A stretch of 64,000 nt of DNA, taken from positions 62,001 to 126,000 of the forward strand of contig DASZRK010000012.1 in the NCBI GenBank assembly GCA_035549195.1, in the 5' to 3' direction. The notes under the pieces were generated by a model that saw only the letters and a list, made by a program, of their open reading frames with translations, made no database searches and was not told the DNA's origin. Made by a program: the position numbers and the translations under genes. Source of the stretch: a bacterium (lineage in GTDB: Bacteria > Oederibacteriota > Muellerivitia > Muellerivitales > Muellerivitaceae). Shown piece after piece: positions 50,744 to 59,530 of the stretch (position 1 is its first letter; the number at the start of each line of letters is the position of its first letter).

Positions 50744-53416
50744 ATGAAAGTTCCCACCACCGGTCATGAGATCCGCCAAGCCTACCTGGACTTCTTCAAG
50801 TCCAAGGACCACAAGGTCGTGCCTTCGTCCTCCCTGGTCCCCGAGAACGACCCTTCGCTCCTCCTGTCCAATGCCGGAATGAACCAGTTCAAGCCCTATT
50901 TCCTGGGGACCATCCCTTTCCCCCACAAGGTCCCCTATGCCGCTTCCTGCCAGAAATGCTTCCGCACCGGCGACCTGGAACGGGTGGGTTATACCGCCCG
51001 CCACCATACCTTCTTCGAGATGCTCGGCAATTTCTCCTTCGGCGGTTATTTCAAGAAAGAAGCCGTCGAATGGGCCTGGGAGTTCGTGACCGGCATCCTG
51101 CAACTGGACAAGTCCCGGCTCTGGGTCTCGGTCTATGAGAAGGACGACGAAGCCATCGAACTGTGGAAAAAGGCCGCCCAACTGCCCCCGGAGCGGATCG
51201 TCCGAATGGGGGAGGATTCCAATTTCTGGACCATGGGGCCGACCGGGCCTTGCGGGCCCTGCTCCGAGATCTATGTGGACCTTCAACCCGAAAAGGGCTC
51301 CCCGAAGGATTTTGAAAAAGAGGCCGATGCGGGCCGGTTCCTGGAGATCTGGAACCTGGTCTTCACCCAATTCGATCGCCAAGCGGACGGGACGCTCAAA
51401 CCCCTGCCCAAACCCAATATCGACACCGGGATGGGCCTGGAACGGGTGGCCAGCGTCATGCAGAAAGCGCCCTCCAATTTCGAGACCGATTTGATCGCGC
51501 CCCTCATGCAGGCCATCGCGAAGGCCGGCAACATCCAGTTCCAGCCCGATGGTTCCCAAACCTATACCTCCATGAAGGTCATCAGCGACCACCTGCGGGC
51601 CACGACTTTCCTCATCGCCGATGGGGTGCTTCCCTCCAACGAGGGCCGGGGTTATGTGCTCCGCCGGATCCTGCGTCGGGCGGTGCGGCACGGGAAATTG
51701 ATGGGGTTCAACGGGCCTTTCCTCGCCCCCTTGACCCTGAAGGTCGGGGAGCTGATGGGTTCGGTCTATCCCGAGGTCAGGGACCGCAAGGACCATATCG
51801 TGAACGTGGTGCGCGCCGAGGAAGAGCGCTTTTTTGAAACGCTGGCCGCGGGCACCGAACGTTTGCTGGAGAAGATCGAGGGTCTGAAGAAGACCCAGGC
51901 GACCGTTCTCTCCGGCGAAGAAGCCTTCACCCTCTACGATACTTATGGGTTCCCCTTGGACATCACCAAGGAGATCCTCCGGGAAAAGGGTTTCGGATTG
52001 GACGAGGCCGGTTTCGAAAAGGCCATGGAAAGCCAAAAAGAGAAGGCCCGTTCCGGCTGGAAGGGAAGCGGCGACGCCGCCCTGCCCCCTCTTTATAAAG
52101 AGATCGCCGCCAAGGTGCCCGCGACGCAATTCAAAGGCTATGAAAAGACCAAGGACCTGGGCCAAGTGATCCATTTGACCCGGGTGAAGGACAAGAAACA
52201 CGAATCGGTGGCGCAGTTGAACGAAGGGGAATACGGGTTCGTGATCCTGAACCAAACCCCTTTCTACGCCGAGAAGGGCGGACAGGTGGGCGATAAGGGC
52301 GTCCTCCAAGGCTTCAATTCGGCCGAGATGTCCTGGGCCGATGTCCTGGATACCCAGATGGTTTCCGACACCCTGGTGGGCCATTGGTGCTTCATGAAGC
52401 GGGGCAAGCTCGAGGTGGGCCAGAAGGTGGAGGCCACGGTCGAGGAAAGCGAACGACGGGCCACCATGCGCAACCACACCGCCACCCACCTGCTCCACGC
52501 GGCCCTTCGGCAGGTCCTGGGCACCCATGTGGGCCAGGCCGGTAGTTACGTGGGTCCGGACCGTCTCCGCTTTGATTTCACCCATTTCGAAGGTGTCAAG
52601 CCCGACCAATTGCGCCGCATCGAGACCTTGGTCAACCAGCGCATCCTGGACAATATCGAGGTCACCAAGCAGGAAATGTCCTTCGATGAGGCCAAGAAGA
52701 AGGGCGCCATGGCCTTCTTCAGCGAGAAATACGGGGAGCGGGTCCGGGTGGTGGATGTGCCCGGGTTCTCGACGGAGCTTTGCGGCGGCACCCACGTGAC
52801 GCGGACGGGGGACATCGGGTTCTTCAAGATCGAGAGCGAGGCCTCCGTGGCCTCGGGGGTCCGTCGTATCGAGGCGGTGACGGGCGAGGGCTCCATGAAC
52901 CGGGTCTATCAGGAAGAAGAGACCCTGAAAGGGATCGGCCAATTGCTCAAGACCCCGGTCCCCGACGTGGCGGCCAGGGTCCAGGCCCTTCTGGATGAAT
53001 TGAAGACGAAGGAGAAAGAGCTCTCCTCCCTCAAATCCAAGCTCGCGGGAAGCCTGGTGGACGAGGTCCTGGGAAAGAAAAAGGACATCAAAGGGATCCC
53101 GGTGGTGGTGGCCCGTACCGACGAACTGGATGCCGAAGGGATGCGCCAATTGATCGATACCCTGAAATCCAAATTGGGGAGCGGGGTGATCGTGTTGGGG
53201 AGCGGAAAGCCCGACCAGATCGCCTTTATCGCCGGGGTCACCAAGGACCTGACGGCCAAGGTCAAGGCCGGCGATATCGTCAAGGAAGTGGCCAAGATCA
53301 CCGGCGGCGGTGGCGGCGGCCGGCCCGACCTGGCCCAGGCCGGGGGCAAGGACGCCTCCAAGGTGGATGAGGCCTTGCGGCAGGTCTTCCTTATCCTCGA
53401 AAAGAGCATTCCCTGA
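50744..53416 (+). CDS. alaS: Alanyl-tRNA synthetase
   Basis: The 890-residue class II synthetase has the catalytic core beginning HEIRQAYLDFFKSKDH with motif 2 in RTGDLERVGYTARHHTFFEM. The editing domain carries the zinc motif HTATHLLHAAL and CGGTHV, and the C-terminal C-Ala domain has the GGGGGGRPDLAQAGG glycine stretch. ATG 50744 with GAGGGG at 50734-50739 is the natural start (MKVPTTGHEIRQ); TTG 50714 overlaps the recX stop and is an alternative. It charges tRNA-Ala. Confidence 0.97.
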   Translation: MKVPTTGHEIRQAYLDFFKSKDHKVVPSSSLVPENDPSLLLSNAGMNQFKPYFLGTIPFPHKVPYAASCQKCFRTGDLERVGYTARHHTFFEMLGNFSFGGYFKKEAVEWAWEFVTGILQLDKSRLWVSVYEKDDEAIELWKKAAQLPPERIVRMGEDSNFWTMGPTGPCGPCSEIYVDLQPEKGSPKDFEKEADAGRFLEIWNLVFTQFDRQADGTLKPLPKPNIDTGMGLERVASVMQKAPSNFETDLIAPLMQAIAKAGNIQFQPDGSQTYTSMKVISDHLRATTFLIADGVLPSNEGRGYVLRRILRRAVRHGKLMGFNGPFLAPLTLKVGELMGSVYPEVRDRKDHIVNVVRAEEERFFETLAAGTERLLEKIEGLKKTQATVLSGEEAFTLYDTYGFPLDITKEILREKGFGLDEAGFEKAMESQKEKARSGWKGSGDAALPPLYKEIAAKVPATQFKGYEKTKDLGQVIHLTRVKDKKHESVAQLNEGEYGFVILNQTPFYAEKGGQVGDKGVLQGFNSAEMSWADVLDTQMVSDTLVGHWCFMKRGKLEVGQKVEATVEESERRATMRNHTATHLLHAALRQVLGTHVGQAGSYVGPDRLRFDFTHFEGVKPDQLRRIETLVNQRILDNIEVTKQEMSFDEAKKKGAMAFFSEKYGERVRVVDVPGFSTELCGGTHVTRTGDIGFFKIESEASVASGVRRIEAVTGEGSMNRVYQEEETLKGIGQLLKTPVPDVAARVQALLDELKTKEKELSSLKSKLAGSLVDEVLGKKKDIKGIPVVVARTDELDAEGMRQLIDTLKSKLGSGVIVLGSGKPDQIAFIAGVTKDLTAKVKAGDIVKEVAKITGGGGGGRPDLAQAGGKDASKVDEALRQVFLILEKSIP

Positions 53417-53431
53417 AGAGTGGTGTCCCTA

Positions 53432-53447
53432 TGGAACGATCGTTCCA
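53432..53447. promoter_or_regulatory. 16-bp perfect palindrome, LexA-box-like
   Basis: TGGAACGATCGTTCCA is a perfect palindrome containing GAAC-N4-GTTC, the core of the Firmicutes and actinobacterial LexA operator (CGAAC-N4-GTTCG). It lies in the alaS-ruvX gap, 69 bases before the ruvX start. A second inverted repeat, GCCGTTC/GAACGGC at 53456-53462 and 53476-53482, follows. No lexA gene is in the window, so regulator identity is inference. Confidence 0.45.
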
Positions 53448-53516
53448 CCATTCCGGCCGTTCGATCCCGATGGGTGAACGGCGCAAGCCGACCCTTTGTG
53501 CTGGGGGGATCGTCCG

Positions 53517-53963
53517 ATGAAGCGTTGGCTGGCGCTGGACCTCGGTCAAGTCCGCATCGGTGTGGCCCTGTCGGACCCGCTCGGGATCACGGCCCAACCC
53601 CTGACCGTCCTCAAGGCCGCCGGCACCCAAAAGGACATCATCGCTATCGGGGAGTTGGTCGACCAGAACCAGGTCACCCAGGTCATTGTGGGGCTTCCCC
53701 TCAACATGGACGGGACCGAAAGCACGACCACGCAGCGCGTCCGGGATTTCACCCGAAAACTTGCCGGGCGGTTGAGCGTTCCCGTCCTTTTCGTCGATGA
53801 ACGCCTGACCAGCAAGCAGGCCGAACGTATCATGATCGAAGGGGATACCCGCCGGGAGGACCGCCGGGAGAAGATCGATAAAGTGGCCGCCGCCCTCTTG
53901 TTGCAATCCGCCCTCCAGGGGGCGGCCCTGGTCCCGTTGGATCCCCCGAAGGAACAAGCATGA
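53517..53963 (+). CDS. ruvX: Holliday-junction resolvase-like RuvX (YqgF)
   Basis: The 148-residue RNase H-like protein begins WLALDLGQVRIGVALSDPLG with the first catalytic Asp. VIVGLPLNMDGTES (Glu/Asp region), VDERLTSKQAERIM and the final Asp in KIDKVAAALLLQ follow. Family members act in pre-16S rRNA maturation and may resolve junctions. GGGGGGA precedes ATG 53517 with good spacing. The stop overlaps mltG by ATGA, the common yqgF-mltG pair. Confidence 0.94.
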   Translation: MKRWLALDLGQVRIGVALSDPLGITAQPLTVLKAAGTQKDIIAIGELVDQNQVTQVIVGLPLNMDGTESTTTQRVRDFTRKLAGRLSVPVLFVDERLTSKQAERIMIEGDTRREDRREKIDKVAAALLLQSALQGAALVPLDPPKEQA

Positions 53964-54979
53964 AGATCCTCAAGATCTATGGTTATGTTTTCCTGGTCCT
54001 GTGCCTGGCGGGGACCTTCCTCTTCGTCCCGACCTTTTTCTTCCCCGGCCCCGAATCGGATGTCCCGGTCTATTCCAAGACCACGGCCCGCCAGATCGCC
54101 CAAAGCCTGGAGGAAAAAGGGATCATCCATTTTCCGGTGTTGTTCCGGGCCCTGGCCAAGTTCACCCACGCCGATCGGAAACTGAAGGCGGGTCTCTACC
54201 GGTTGAACCCCCGCATGAGCCTTTGGCAGGTCCTTTCCATCCTGGCGGAGGGCCGAAGCCAACTCCTGGCGCTCAAGGTCCCGGAAGGCTATACGGTCGA
54301 GCAGATCGGGAGGGAACTGGAACGGATGAAGGTCATGCCCATGACCGATTTTGTCGCGGCCGCCGAGGACAAGGAACTCCTGAAGGCCCTGGGCATCCCC
54401 GGCCCCAGCGCGGAGGGCTATCTTTTCCCCGAGACCTACCGGGTGCCGGTGGGCGCCAGCGCCCAAGCCTTGGTGGAGCTCATGGTCCGCCAATTCTTCG
54501 ATTCCGTCGGGGCCGATTTCGAACCCAAGGCACGGGCCAAGGGATTGAGCCCTTATCAAGCGGTCATCCTGGCTTCCATCGTCGAGAAGGAAACGGGGCG
54601 CGCCGAGGAAAGGCCGCTGGTGGCGGCAGTGCTCTATAACCGGCTCCACCAAAAGATAAGGTTGGAGGTCAACGCCACCCTCAATTACATCCTCTCCGAC
54701 AAGCGGGCTTGGCTGACCCATGAGCAGTTGGGCACCCAATCCCCCTACAACACCTACCAGCACCGGGGGCTCCCGCCGACCCCCATCTGCAATCCGGGTT
54801 TGGCGGCCTTACAGGCGACCCTGGATCCGGCCGAAGTTCCCTATCTTTTCTATGTCGCCAAGGGTGACGGGACCCAGCTTTTCTCCTCGACCTTGGCCGA
54901 GCATGACCGCAACGTAGCCCTGGCCAAAAGGATCCGCCATCAGCAGCGGCTCAAAAAAAAGCTGGAAGGGTCCCAATAG
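53960..54979 (+). CDS. mltG: Endolytic murein transglycosylase MltG
   Basis: The 339-residue membrane-anchored enzyme has one N-terminal helix (about 7-27), a LysM-like part with VPVYSKTTARQIAQSLEEKG, and the YceG catalytic domain. The latter holds AEGYLFPETYRVP and VILASIVEKETGRAEERP with the catalytic Glu of the EKE motif, and NTYQHRGLPPTPICNPG. MltG cuts nascent glycan chains and sets their length. ATG 53960 overlaps ruvX. The 120 bases after it show nothing notable before ftsE. Confidence 0.95.
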   Translation: MKILKIYGYVFLVLCLAGTFLFVPTFFFPGPESDVPVYSKTTARQIAQSLEEKGIIHFPVLFRALAKFTHADRKLKAGLYRLNPRMSLWQVLSILAEGRSQLLALKVPEGYTVEQIGRELERMKVMPMTDFVAAAEDKELLKALGIPGPSAEGYLFPETYRVPVGASAQALVELMVRQFFDSVGADFEPKARAKGLSPYQAVILASIVEKETGRAEERPLVAAVLYNRLHQKIRLEVNATLNYILSDKRAWLTHEQLGTQSPYNTYQHRGLPPTPICNPGLAALQATLDPAEVPYLFYVAKGDGTQLFSSTLAEHDRNVALAKRIRHQQRLKKKLEGSQ

Positions 54980-55100
54980 GTCCGCGGCTTAGCTTTCCCT
55001 TGCTCTCCCTCGTCTCCTGCCTTAATTTAGCTTCCATGTCGTCCTTCCTCCGGGCAATCCATGACCAGCCTCCGGGCCCTTCCCGCGGGAGCGCCGCCGA

Positions 55101-55790
55101 ATGATGATCCAGGCCTTCCACCTGACCAAGGTCCATCCTTCGGGCGTCAAGACGCTCGATGACGCCCATTTCTCCGCCACTGAGGGCTCTTTTACGGTGA
55201 TCGTGGGCGAAAGCCGCACCGGGAAAAGCACTTTCTTGCGGATCCTGGGCGGGGAGGAAAAGCCCACTTCGGGCGTGCTCCGCGTCGACCACAAGGATAT
55301 CCATTCCCTGAGCTCCCGGGAAAAGCGGGAATGGCTCTCGGAAGTGGGGTTGGTCCTCTCCGACCTCACCCTTTTTCCCGAAAAGACCGTGGAGGAGAAC
55401 ATCCTTTTCATCCTCCAGATGAAGGGCGCGGCGGGTGAAGGGGACCGGGAAGCCATCCGGAAGCTCTTGGCCAAGGCCGGCCTGGGTTCCAAGATCGGCG
55501 CCAAGCCCAAGGACCTTTCCTCCGGAGAGCATCGGATGGTACTGGCCTTGCGCTCCATGATCTTCCGGCCACGGTTGCTCCTGGCCGATGAGCCTTTCCA
55601 GGGATTGGACGAGGCGAGCGTGGCGGTCCTTTCCAAGTTCTTCCTGGAGCTCCATAAGGGCGGTTGCACCATCGTCCTTTCGACCCAGGAGGCATCCTTC
55701 CTCACCGAACTCCGGAAACAGGGAGCCCAGGGATCCATCCAGTGGACCAAGTTGGAAAAGGGCCGCTTGTGGCCCATGGAGGCCCTATGA
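55101..55790 (+). CDS. ftsE: FtsE-like cell-division ABC ATPase, degenerate motifs
   Basis: The 229-residue ABC protein lies directly before ftsX and shares FtsE length and Walker A (GESRTGKST, 36-44) and Walker B (LLLADEP, 159-165) motifs. Other catalytic motifs deviate. The Q-loop Gln is Ser87 (LVLSDLTLF against the usual FQD), the signature is LSSGEHR at 139-145 against LSGGEQQR, and the H-switch His is Gln196 (LSTQE against ATHD). The Glu after Walker B is kept. FtsE with FtsX gates EnvC-driven amidase activity; ATP binding is plausible here, efficient hydrolysis less so. It ends in an ATGA overlap with ftsX. Confidence 0.88.
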   Translation: MMIQAFHLTKVHPSGVKTLDDAHFSATEGSFTVIVGESRTGKSTFLRILGGEEKPTSGVLRVDHKDIHSLSSREKREWLSEVGLVLSDLTLFPEKTVEENILFILQMKGAAGEGDREAIRKLLAKAGLGSKIGAKPKDLSSGEHRMVLALRSMIFRPRLLLADEPFQGLDEASVAVLSKFFLELHKGGCTIVLSTQEASFLTELRKQGAQGSIQWTKLEKGRLWPMEAL

Positions 55791-56686
55791 ACCCCTCTCG
55801 CCTTTTTTATGTCCTCCGGGAAGGGTTGGCCCAGGTGCTGCGGGCCAAGGGCCTTTCGGCCGCCGTCATCGTCATCGTCGCCTCCACCTTGCTCCAGCTT
55901 TCGGTCTTCCTGGGAATCTCCAAGACCTTCGAGAGGGCCTTGGGAACGGCCCGGGAAAAATTCGAAATGGCGGTCTTCCTCACCGCCACCGCCGACAAGA
56001 CCGACCATCAGAGGATCCAGAACCTCCTGTTGGGCGACCCCCGGGTGGCTTCGGTGCGGTTGGTCACGAAGGAGGAGGCCCTGCAGGAGTTCCGCAAGGA
56101 TCCCGAGATCGACCGGATGCTGGATGCCCTGGACGAGAACCCACTGACCGATTCCTTCACGGTGGTCCTACGGCAGGATGTTTCCGGGAAGTTGGACGAT
56201 CTAGCGGGGACATTAAAGAGCGACCCGAGGGTCGAGGACGTGGATTATGGTAAGGGCGAGTGGGAAACGGTCTCCAATATCTCCCGCCTGGTCCGTTGGG
56301 GCGGGGTGGGCCTGGGTTCCCTGGTGTTCCTCGCGGCCCTTTTCATCGTTTCCAACACCCTGACGCTGGCCCTTTGGGCCCGCCGGGAGGACCTTCTGCT
56401 CATGGCACGCATGGGGGCCCCGGGATGGATGCAGAAGGGCCCTTACCTGGTCGAAGGGATCCTGCAAGGGCTCCTGGGTGCCCTACCGGTCCTGTTTTTC
56501 CTGGAGCTCCTGCGGCACGGTGTCGTGTTCGCGGCCCAGGAATGGGCGGGACTCCAGGCTTGGTTCGACCTGCCCCGTTCGGATTGGTGGGAGCTTTACG
56601 GGATCCTCCTGTTCCTCGGGACCATCCTGGGCTTCTTGGGGGCCTTCCTGGCCGTCCAAAAGAAATGGGTCCGGGAATTGAAGTGA
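55787..56686 (+). CDS. ftsX: Cell-division membrane protein FtsX
   Basis: The 299-residue protein has the FtsX layout. A first helix (about 24-46) is followed by a periplasmic loop (about 50-165) with MAVFLTATADKTDHQRI and VTKEEALQEFRKD, and then three more helices near 175-200, 225-250 and 268-290. FtsX transmits FtsE state across the membrane to EnvC-type amidase activators. ATG 55787 overlaps the ftsE stop. Confidence 0.93.
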   Translation: MNPSRLFYVLREGLAQVLRAKGLSAAVIVIVASTLLQLSVFLGISKTFERALGTAREKFEMAVFLTATADKTDHQRIQNLLLGDPRVASVRLVTKEEALQEFRKDPEIDRMLDALDENPLTDSFTVVLRQDVSGKLDDLAGTLKSDPRVEDVDYGKGEWETVSNISRLVRWGGVGLGSLVFLAALFIVSNTLTLALWARREDLLLMARMGAPGWMQKGPYLVEGILQGLLGALPVLFFLELLRHGVVFAAQEWAGLQAWFDLPRSDWWELYGILLFLGTILGFLGAFLAVQKKWVRELK

Positions 56687-56714
56687 GATCCATCCGCGCT
56701 GAAGGAAGGGCCGT

Positions 56715-57923
56715 TTGAAGACAATCCTCAAGATCTTCCTCCCCATGGCGTTGCTTGCGCCCGCCGTTCTTTCCGCCCAAGAAGCGGCCCCCACCCCCAG
56801 CTACCGCCAGATCAAGAAGAACCTCCGCCAACACAAGAAGGACCTGGACGCCATCCGCAAGAAGATCGACGAAGAAAAACGGAAGAAGCATATCGATGAG
56901 GTCCGGGAGAAAAGGACCCTCGGCCGATTGGAACAGGTGGACCGTGCCTTGGGGAGATTGAAACGGGAAAAGGAGGTCAACCAAGCCGACCTCCAGGAGA
57001 CCCGGACGCGGCTTTCCGCGTTGTTGGACCGTAAAGCCCTCAATGAGAAGGACCTGGCGGCCAGCCGGGCCCTGTTGAAAAAAAGGCTCCGGGACCTTAA
57101 CCGCATGTCCTTCCGCAAGCCCTTCCTCGGCGGGCTCCTGGACTCGGAGAACTTCAGCGAACTTTCCCGTAAACTCCGGTTCGAACTGATGCTCGCCCAG
57201 AGCAATGAAAAGATATTGAACGCCACCCTTTCCCAAAAGGACCGCTTGGACAGGTCCACCGCCCTTTGGGACAGCGAGCAACGCCGGAAAGAAAGGGTGT
57301 TGGGGGCCCTGGGCCGCCAGGAAAAGAACTATTCCCGGGAAAAAAAGAACCGGACCCGGATCCTGGCCTCCATCCAAAAGAAAAAAGAAGACCACGAACG
57401 TTATATCGAGGAGCTCAACCAAGCCGCCCGGGAGCTCCAGGAGAAGGTCTCGGTCTTCCTCAAACAGGCGGAAGAAGCCCAGAAACAGAAAGCCGCTTGG
57501 GTGCCCGCCGGGAAGGGCCTGGCCTCCGGCCGGGGACGACTGGCTTGGCCGGTGTCCGGACAGGTCATCCAGCACTTCGGGCACCGCAAGAACGTCCAAT
57601 TCAAAGAGGTGGTGGATAACAGCGGTATCCAGATCCAGGCCGACGCCGGAACGCCCATCAAGGCCATCGCCGGCGGCAAGGTCCGTTTCGCCGATTGGTT
57701 CAAAGGTTATGGAAAACTGGTGATTTTGGACCATGGGGAAGGGTATTATTCCATCTACGCCCAAGCCTCGGAATTGGCCGTGGCCGAGGGCCAAACCGTG
57801 GCTTCCGGTCAGGTCATCGGCGCCGTGGGGGATACGGGTTCCCTGGTCGGGAACAGTCTCTATTTCGAGATCCGCAAGAACGGCATTCCCCAAGACCCCC
57901 TTCTTTGGCTCAAGCCCCGCTAG
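56715..57923 (+). CDS. envC: EnvC-like amidase activator (degenerate LytM/M23)
   Basis: The 402-residue periplasmic protein has a signal peptide (about 1-21, before AQEAA), a long charged coiled coil (about 27-265) and a C-terminal LytM fold (about 275-400). In active M23 peptidases the zinc ligands include the His of YAH and HLH; here these read YAQ (Gln350) and NSLYFE (Ser381, Tyr383). The same SLYFEIR ending is found in E. coli EnvC, which has no peptidase activity and instead switches on amidases. Position right after ftsEX agrees. The start is TTG 56715. Confidence 0.92.
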   Translation: MKTILKIFLPMALLAPAVLSAQEAAPTPSYRQIKKNLRQHKKDLDAIRKKIDEEKRKKHIDEVREKRTLGRLEQVDRALGRLKREKEVNQADLQETRTRLSALLDRKALNEKDLAASRALLKKRLRDLNRMSFRKPFLGGLLDSENFSELSRKLRFELMLAQSNEKILNATLSQKDRLDRSTALWDSEQRRKERVLGALGRQEKNYSREKKNRTRILASIQKKKEDHERYIEELNQAARELQEKVSVFLKQAEEAQKQKAAWVPAGKGLASGRGRLAWPVSGQVIQHFGHRKNVQFKEVVDNSGIQIQADAGTPIKAIAGGKVRFADWFKGYGKLVILDHGEGYYSIYAQASELAVAEGQTVASGQVIGAVGDTGSLVGNSLYFEIRKNGIPQDPLLWLKPR

Positions 57924-57968
57924 TCACCGCCATTCCCGCACCCAAATACGCCGTCTTCGGAGGTCTTC

Positions 57969-59525
57969 ATGGATCGTCGTCCATCACCCTGGAAAGTGAC
58001 CCTTTTGCTCCTGGCCCTTTGCGGGGTCAGTTTCGCCGCCGGGGTGGCCACCCAATCCATCAGCCAAAAGAAGGCCGACCAAGAGGATGTCTATAAATAC
58101 CTCCAGCCCTTCGCGGACGCGCTGGCGATCATCCGCGAGAAATACGTGGATGTGGACAAGACCGATCCCAAGGCCCTCGTTTACGGGGCCCTGAACGGCA
58201 TGGTCAATACCCTGGACCCCTTCAGCCAGTTCATGCCGCCGGACCAGTTCAAGGACATGCAGACCGAGACCTCCGGCAAGTTCGGGGGGCTGGGCATCGA
58301 GATCGCCATGAAGGACGAGCGGCTGACCATCATTTCCCCCATCGAAGGGACCCCGGCGGACCGGGCGGGCCTGAAGGCGGGGGACCGTATCGTCAAGATC
58401 AACGACATCACGACCCTGGGCATGACCATCAACGACGCCGTCAAGCGCCTGCGCGGCAAGGTGGGGACCAAGGTCACGATCTCCGTCCTGCGGGACGGCC
58501 TGGCCGAACCCTTCGACGTGACCCTGGTACGGGACAACATCAAGATCGAGAGCATCCACGCCTATATGCTGCCCCATGACATCGGTTATGTGCGCATCTC
58601 GGAGTTCATCGACAACACCACCGATGATTTCATCAACGCCGTCCACAAGCTCCAGGAACAGCATGCCCTGAAGGGCCTGGTGGTGGACCTGCGCAACGAT
58701 CCGGGCGGTCTTTTGAACGAGGCCATTGGGGTCTCCGATTATTTCGGAAAACCGGGGGATATGATCGTCTCCACCAAGGGACGCAGTGAATACCAGACCC
58801 AGGAATACAAGGCGTCCAACGGTGAGAAGTTCGATGAAAAGAAGCCGGTGGTGGTCATGGTCAACGAGGGAAGCGCTTCGGGCGCCGAGATCGTGTCGGG
58901 GGCCTTGAAGGACTGGAAAAGGGCCGTCCTAATCGGTTCCAAGACCTTCGGCAAGGGGTCGGTCCAGACCATCCTGCCCCTGGAGGGCAGCGATGGGGCG
59001 GCCCTGCGGCTCACCATGGCCAAGTACTACACGCCCTCGGGCGTCTGCATCCACGGCATCGGGATCAACCCGGACCTGGACCTGCGGGGGCATGACCTTT
59101 CCGAATCGACCCTGAAGGTCTACAGCAAGCAGATGCCCGAGAAGTTCGCCGAGGAGAAGGTGAAAACGGGCCTCCCGGCCGGCGCGGACAACGAAGTGAC
59201 CCCGGCGCTCATGAACGAATTCCTCGATTATTGCGTGAAGAACGTGAAGAAGGTGGACCTGGAGGAACTGAAAAAGGACAAGGATTATCTGTCCGACAGC
59301 CTCTACGTGGAGCTGATGCAGGAAAAGGTGGGGGAAAAGAAGGCCCGCGAATTGGCCGTGATCCACGATCCGCAGGTGAAGGTGGCCGAGGAGATCGTTG
59401 AGAACGGGGGCCGTATCAGCAAGGATCTTTACGCCAAATACCCAAAACGCAGGGATGATGAGAAGGCCGGCGAGAAGAAGCTGGAAGAACAAAGGGCCAA
59501 CAAGCACGGGGATGACGGAGAATAG
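57969..59525 (+). CDS. ctpA: C-terminal processing peptidase CtpA (S41)
   Basis: The 518-residue secreted serine protease has an N-terminal signal or anchor helix (about 9-27) and a PDZ domain with GLGIEIAMKDERLTIISPIEG (about 100-185). The S41 core follows with VVDLRNDPGGLLNEAI, catalytic Ser304 in NEGSASGAEIVSGAL and catalytic Lys329/Gln333 in KTFGKGSVQ. A charged C-terminal extension of about 130 residues ends the protein. CtpA trims periplasmic targets such as cell-wall hydrolases. The envC-ctpA-yibQ order is known from proteobacteria. Confidence 0.95.
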   Translation: MDRRPSPWKVTLLLLALCGVSFAAGVATQSISQKKADQEDVYKYLQPFADALAIIREKYVDVDKTDPKALVYGALNGMVNTLDPFSQFMPPDQFKDMQTETSGKFGGLGIEIAMKDERLTIISPIEGTPADRAGLKAGDRIVKINDITTLGMTINDAVKRLRGKVGTKVTISVLRDGLAEPFDVTLVRDNIKIESIHAYMLPHDIGYVRISEFIDNTTDDFINAVHKLQEQHALKGLVVDLRNDPGGLLNEAIGVSDYFGKPGDMIVSTKGRSEYQTQEYKASNGEKFDEKKPVVVMVNEGSASGAEIVSGALKDWKRAVLIGSKTFGKGSVQTILPLEGSDGAALRLTMAKYYTPSGVCIHGIGINPDLDLRGHDLSESTLKVYSKQMPEKFAEEKVKTGLPAGADNEVTPALMNEFLDYCVKNVKKVDLEELKKDKDYLSDSLYVELMQEKVGEKKARELAVIHDPQVKVAEEIVENGGRISKDLYAKYPKRRDDEKAGEKKLEEQRANKHGDDGE

Positions 59526-59530
59526 CTTCC

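Noticed and set aside
50696-53149. An 817-codon open frame on the minus strand opposite alaS
   Set aside because: It is antisense to a clearly recognised alaS, has the same shadow composition and no recognisable domain.
57521-57923. Active M23 endopeptidase
   Set aside because: The LytM fold lacks the zinc-binding His residues (Gln350, Ser381 and Tyr383 stand there), matching EnvC-type activators rather than active peptidases.
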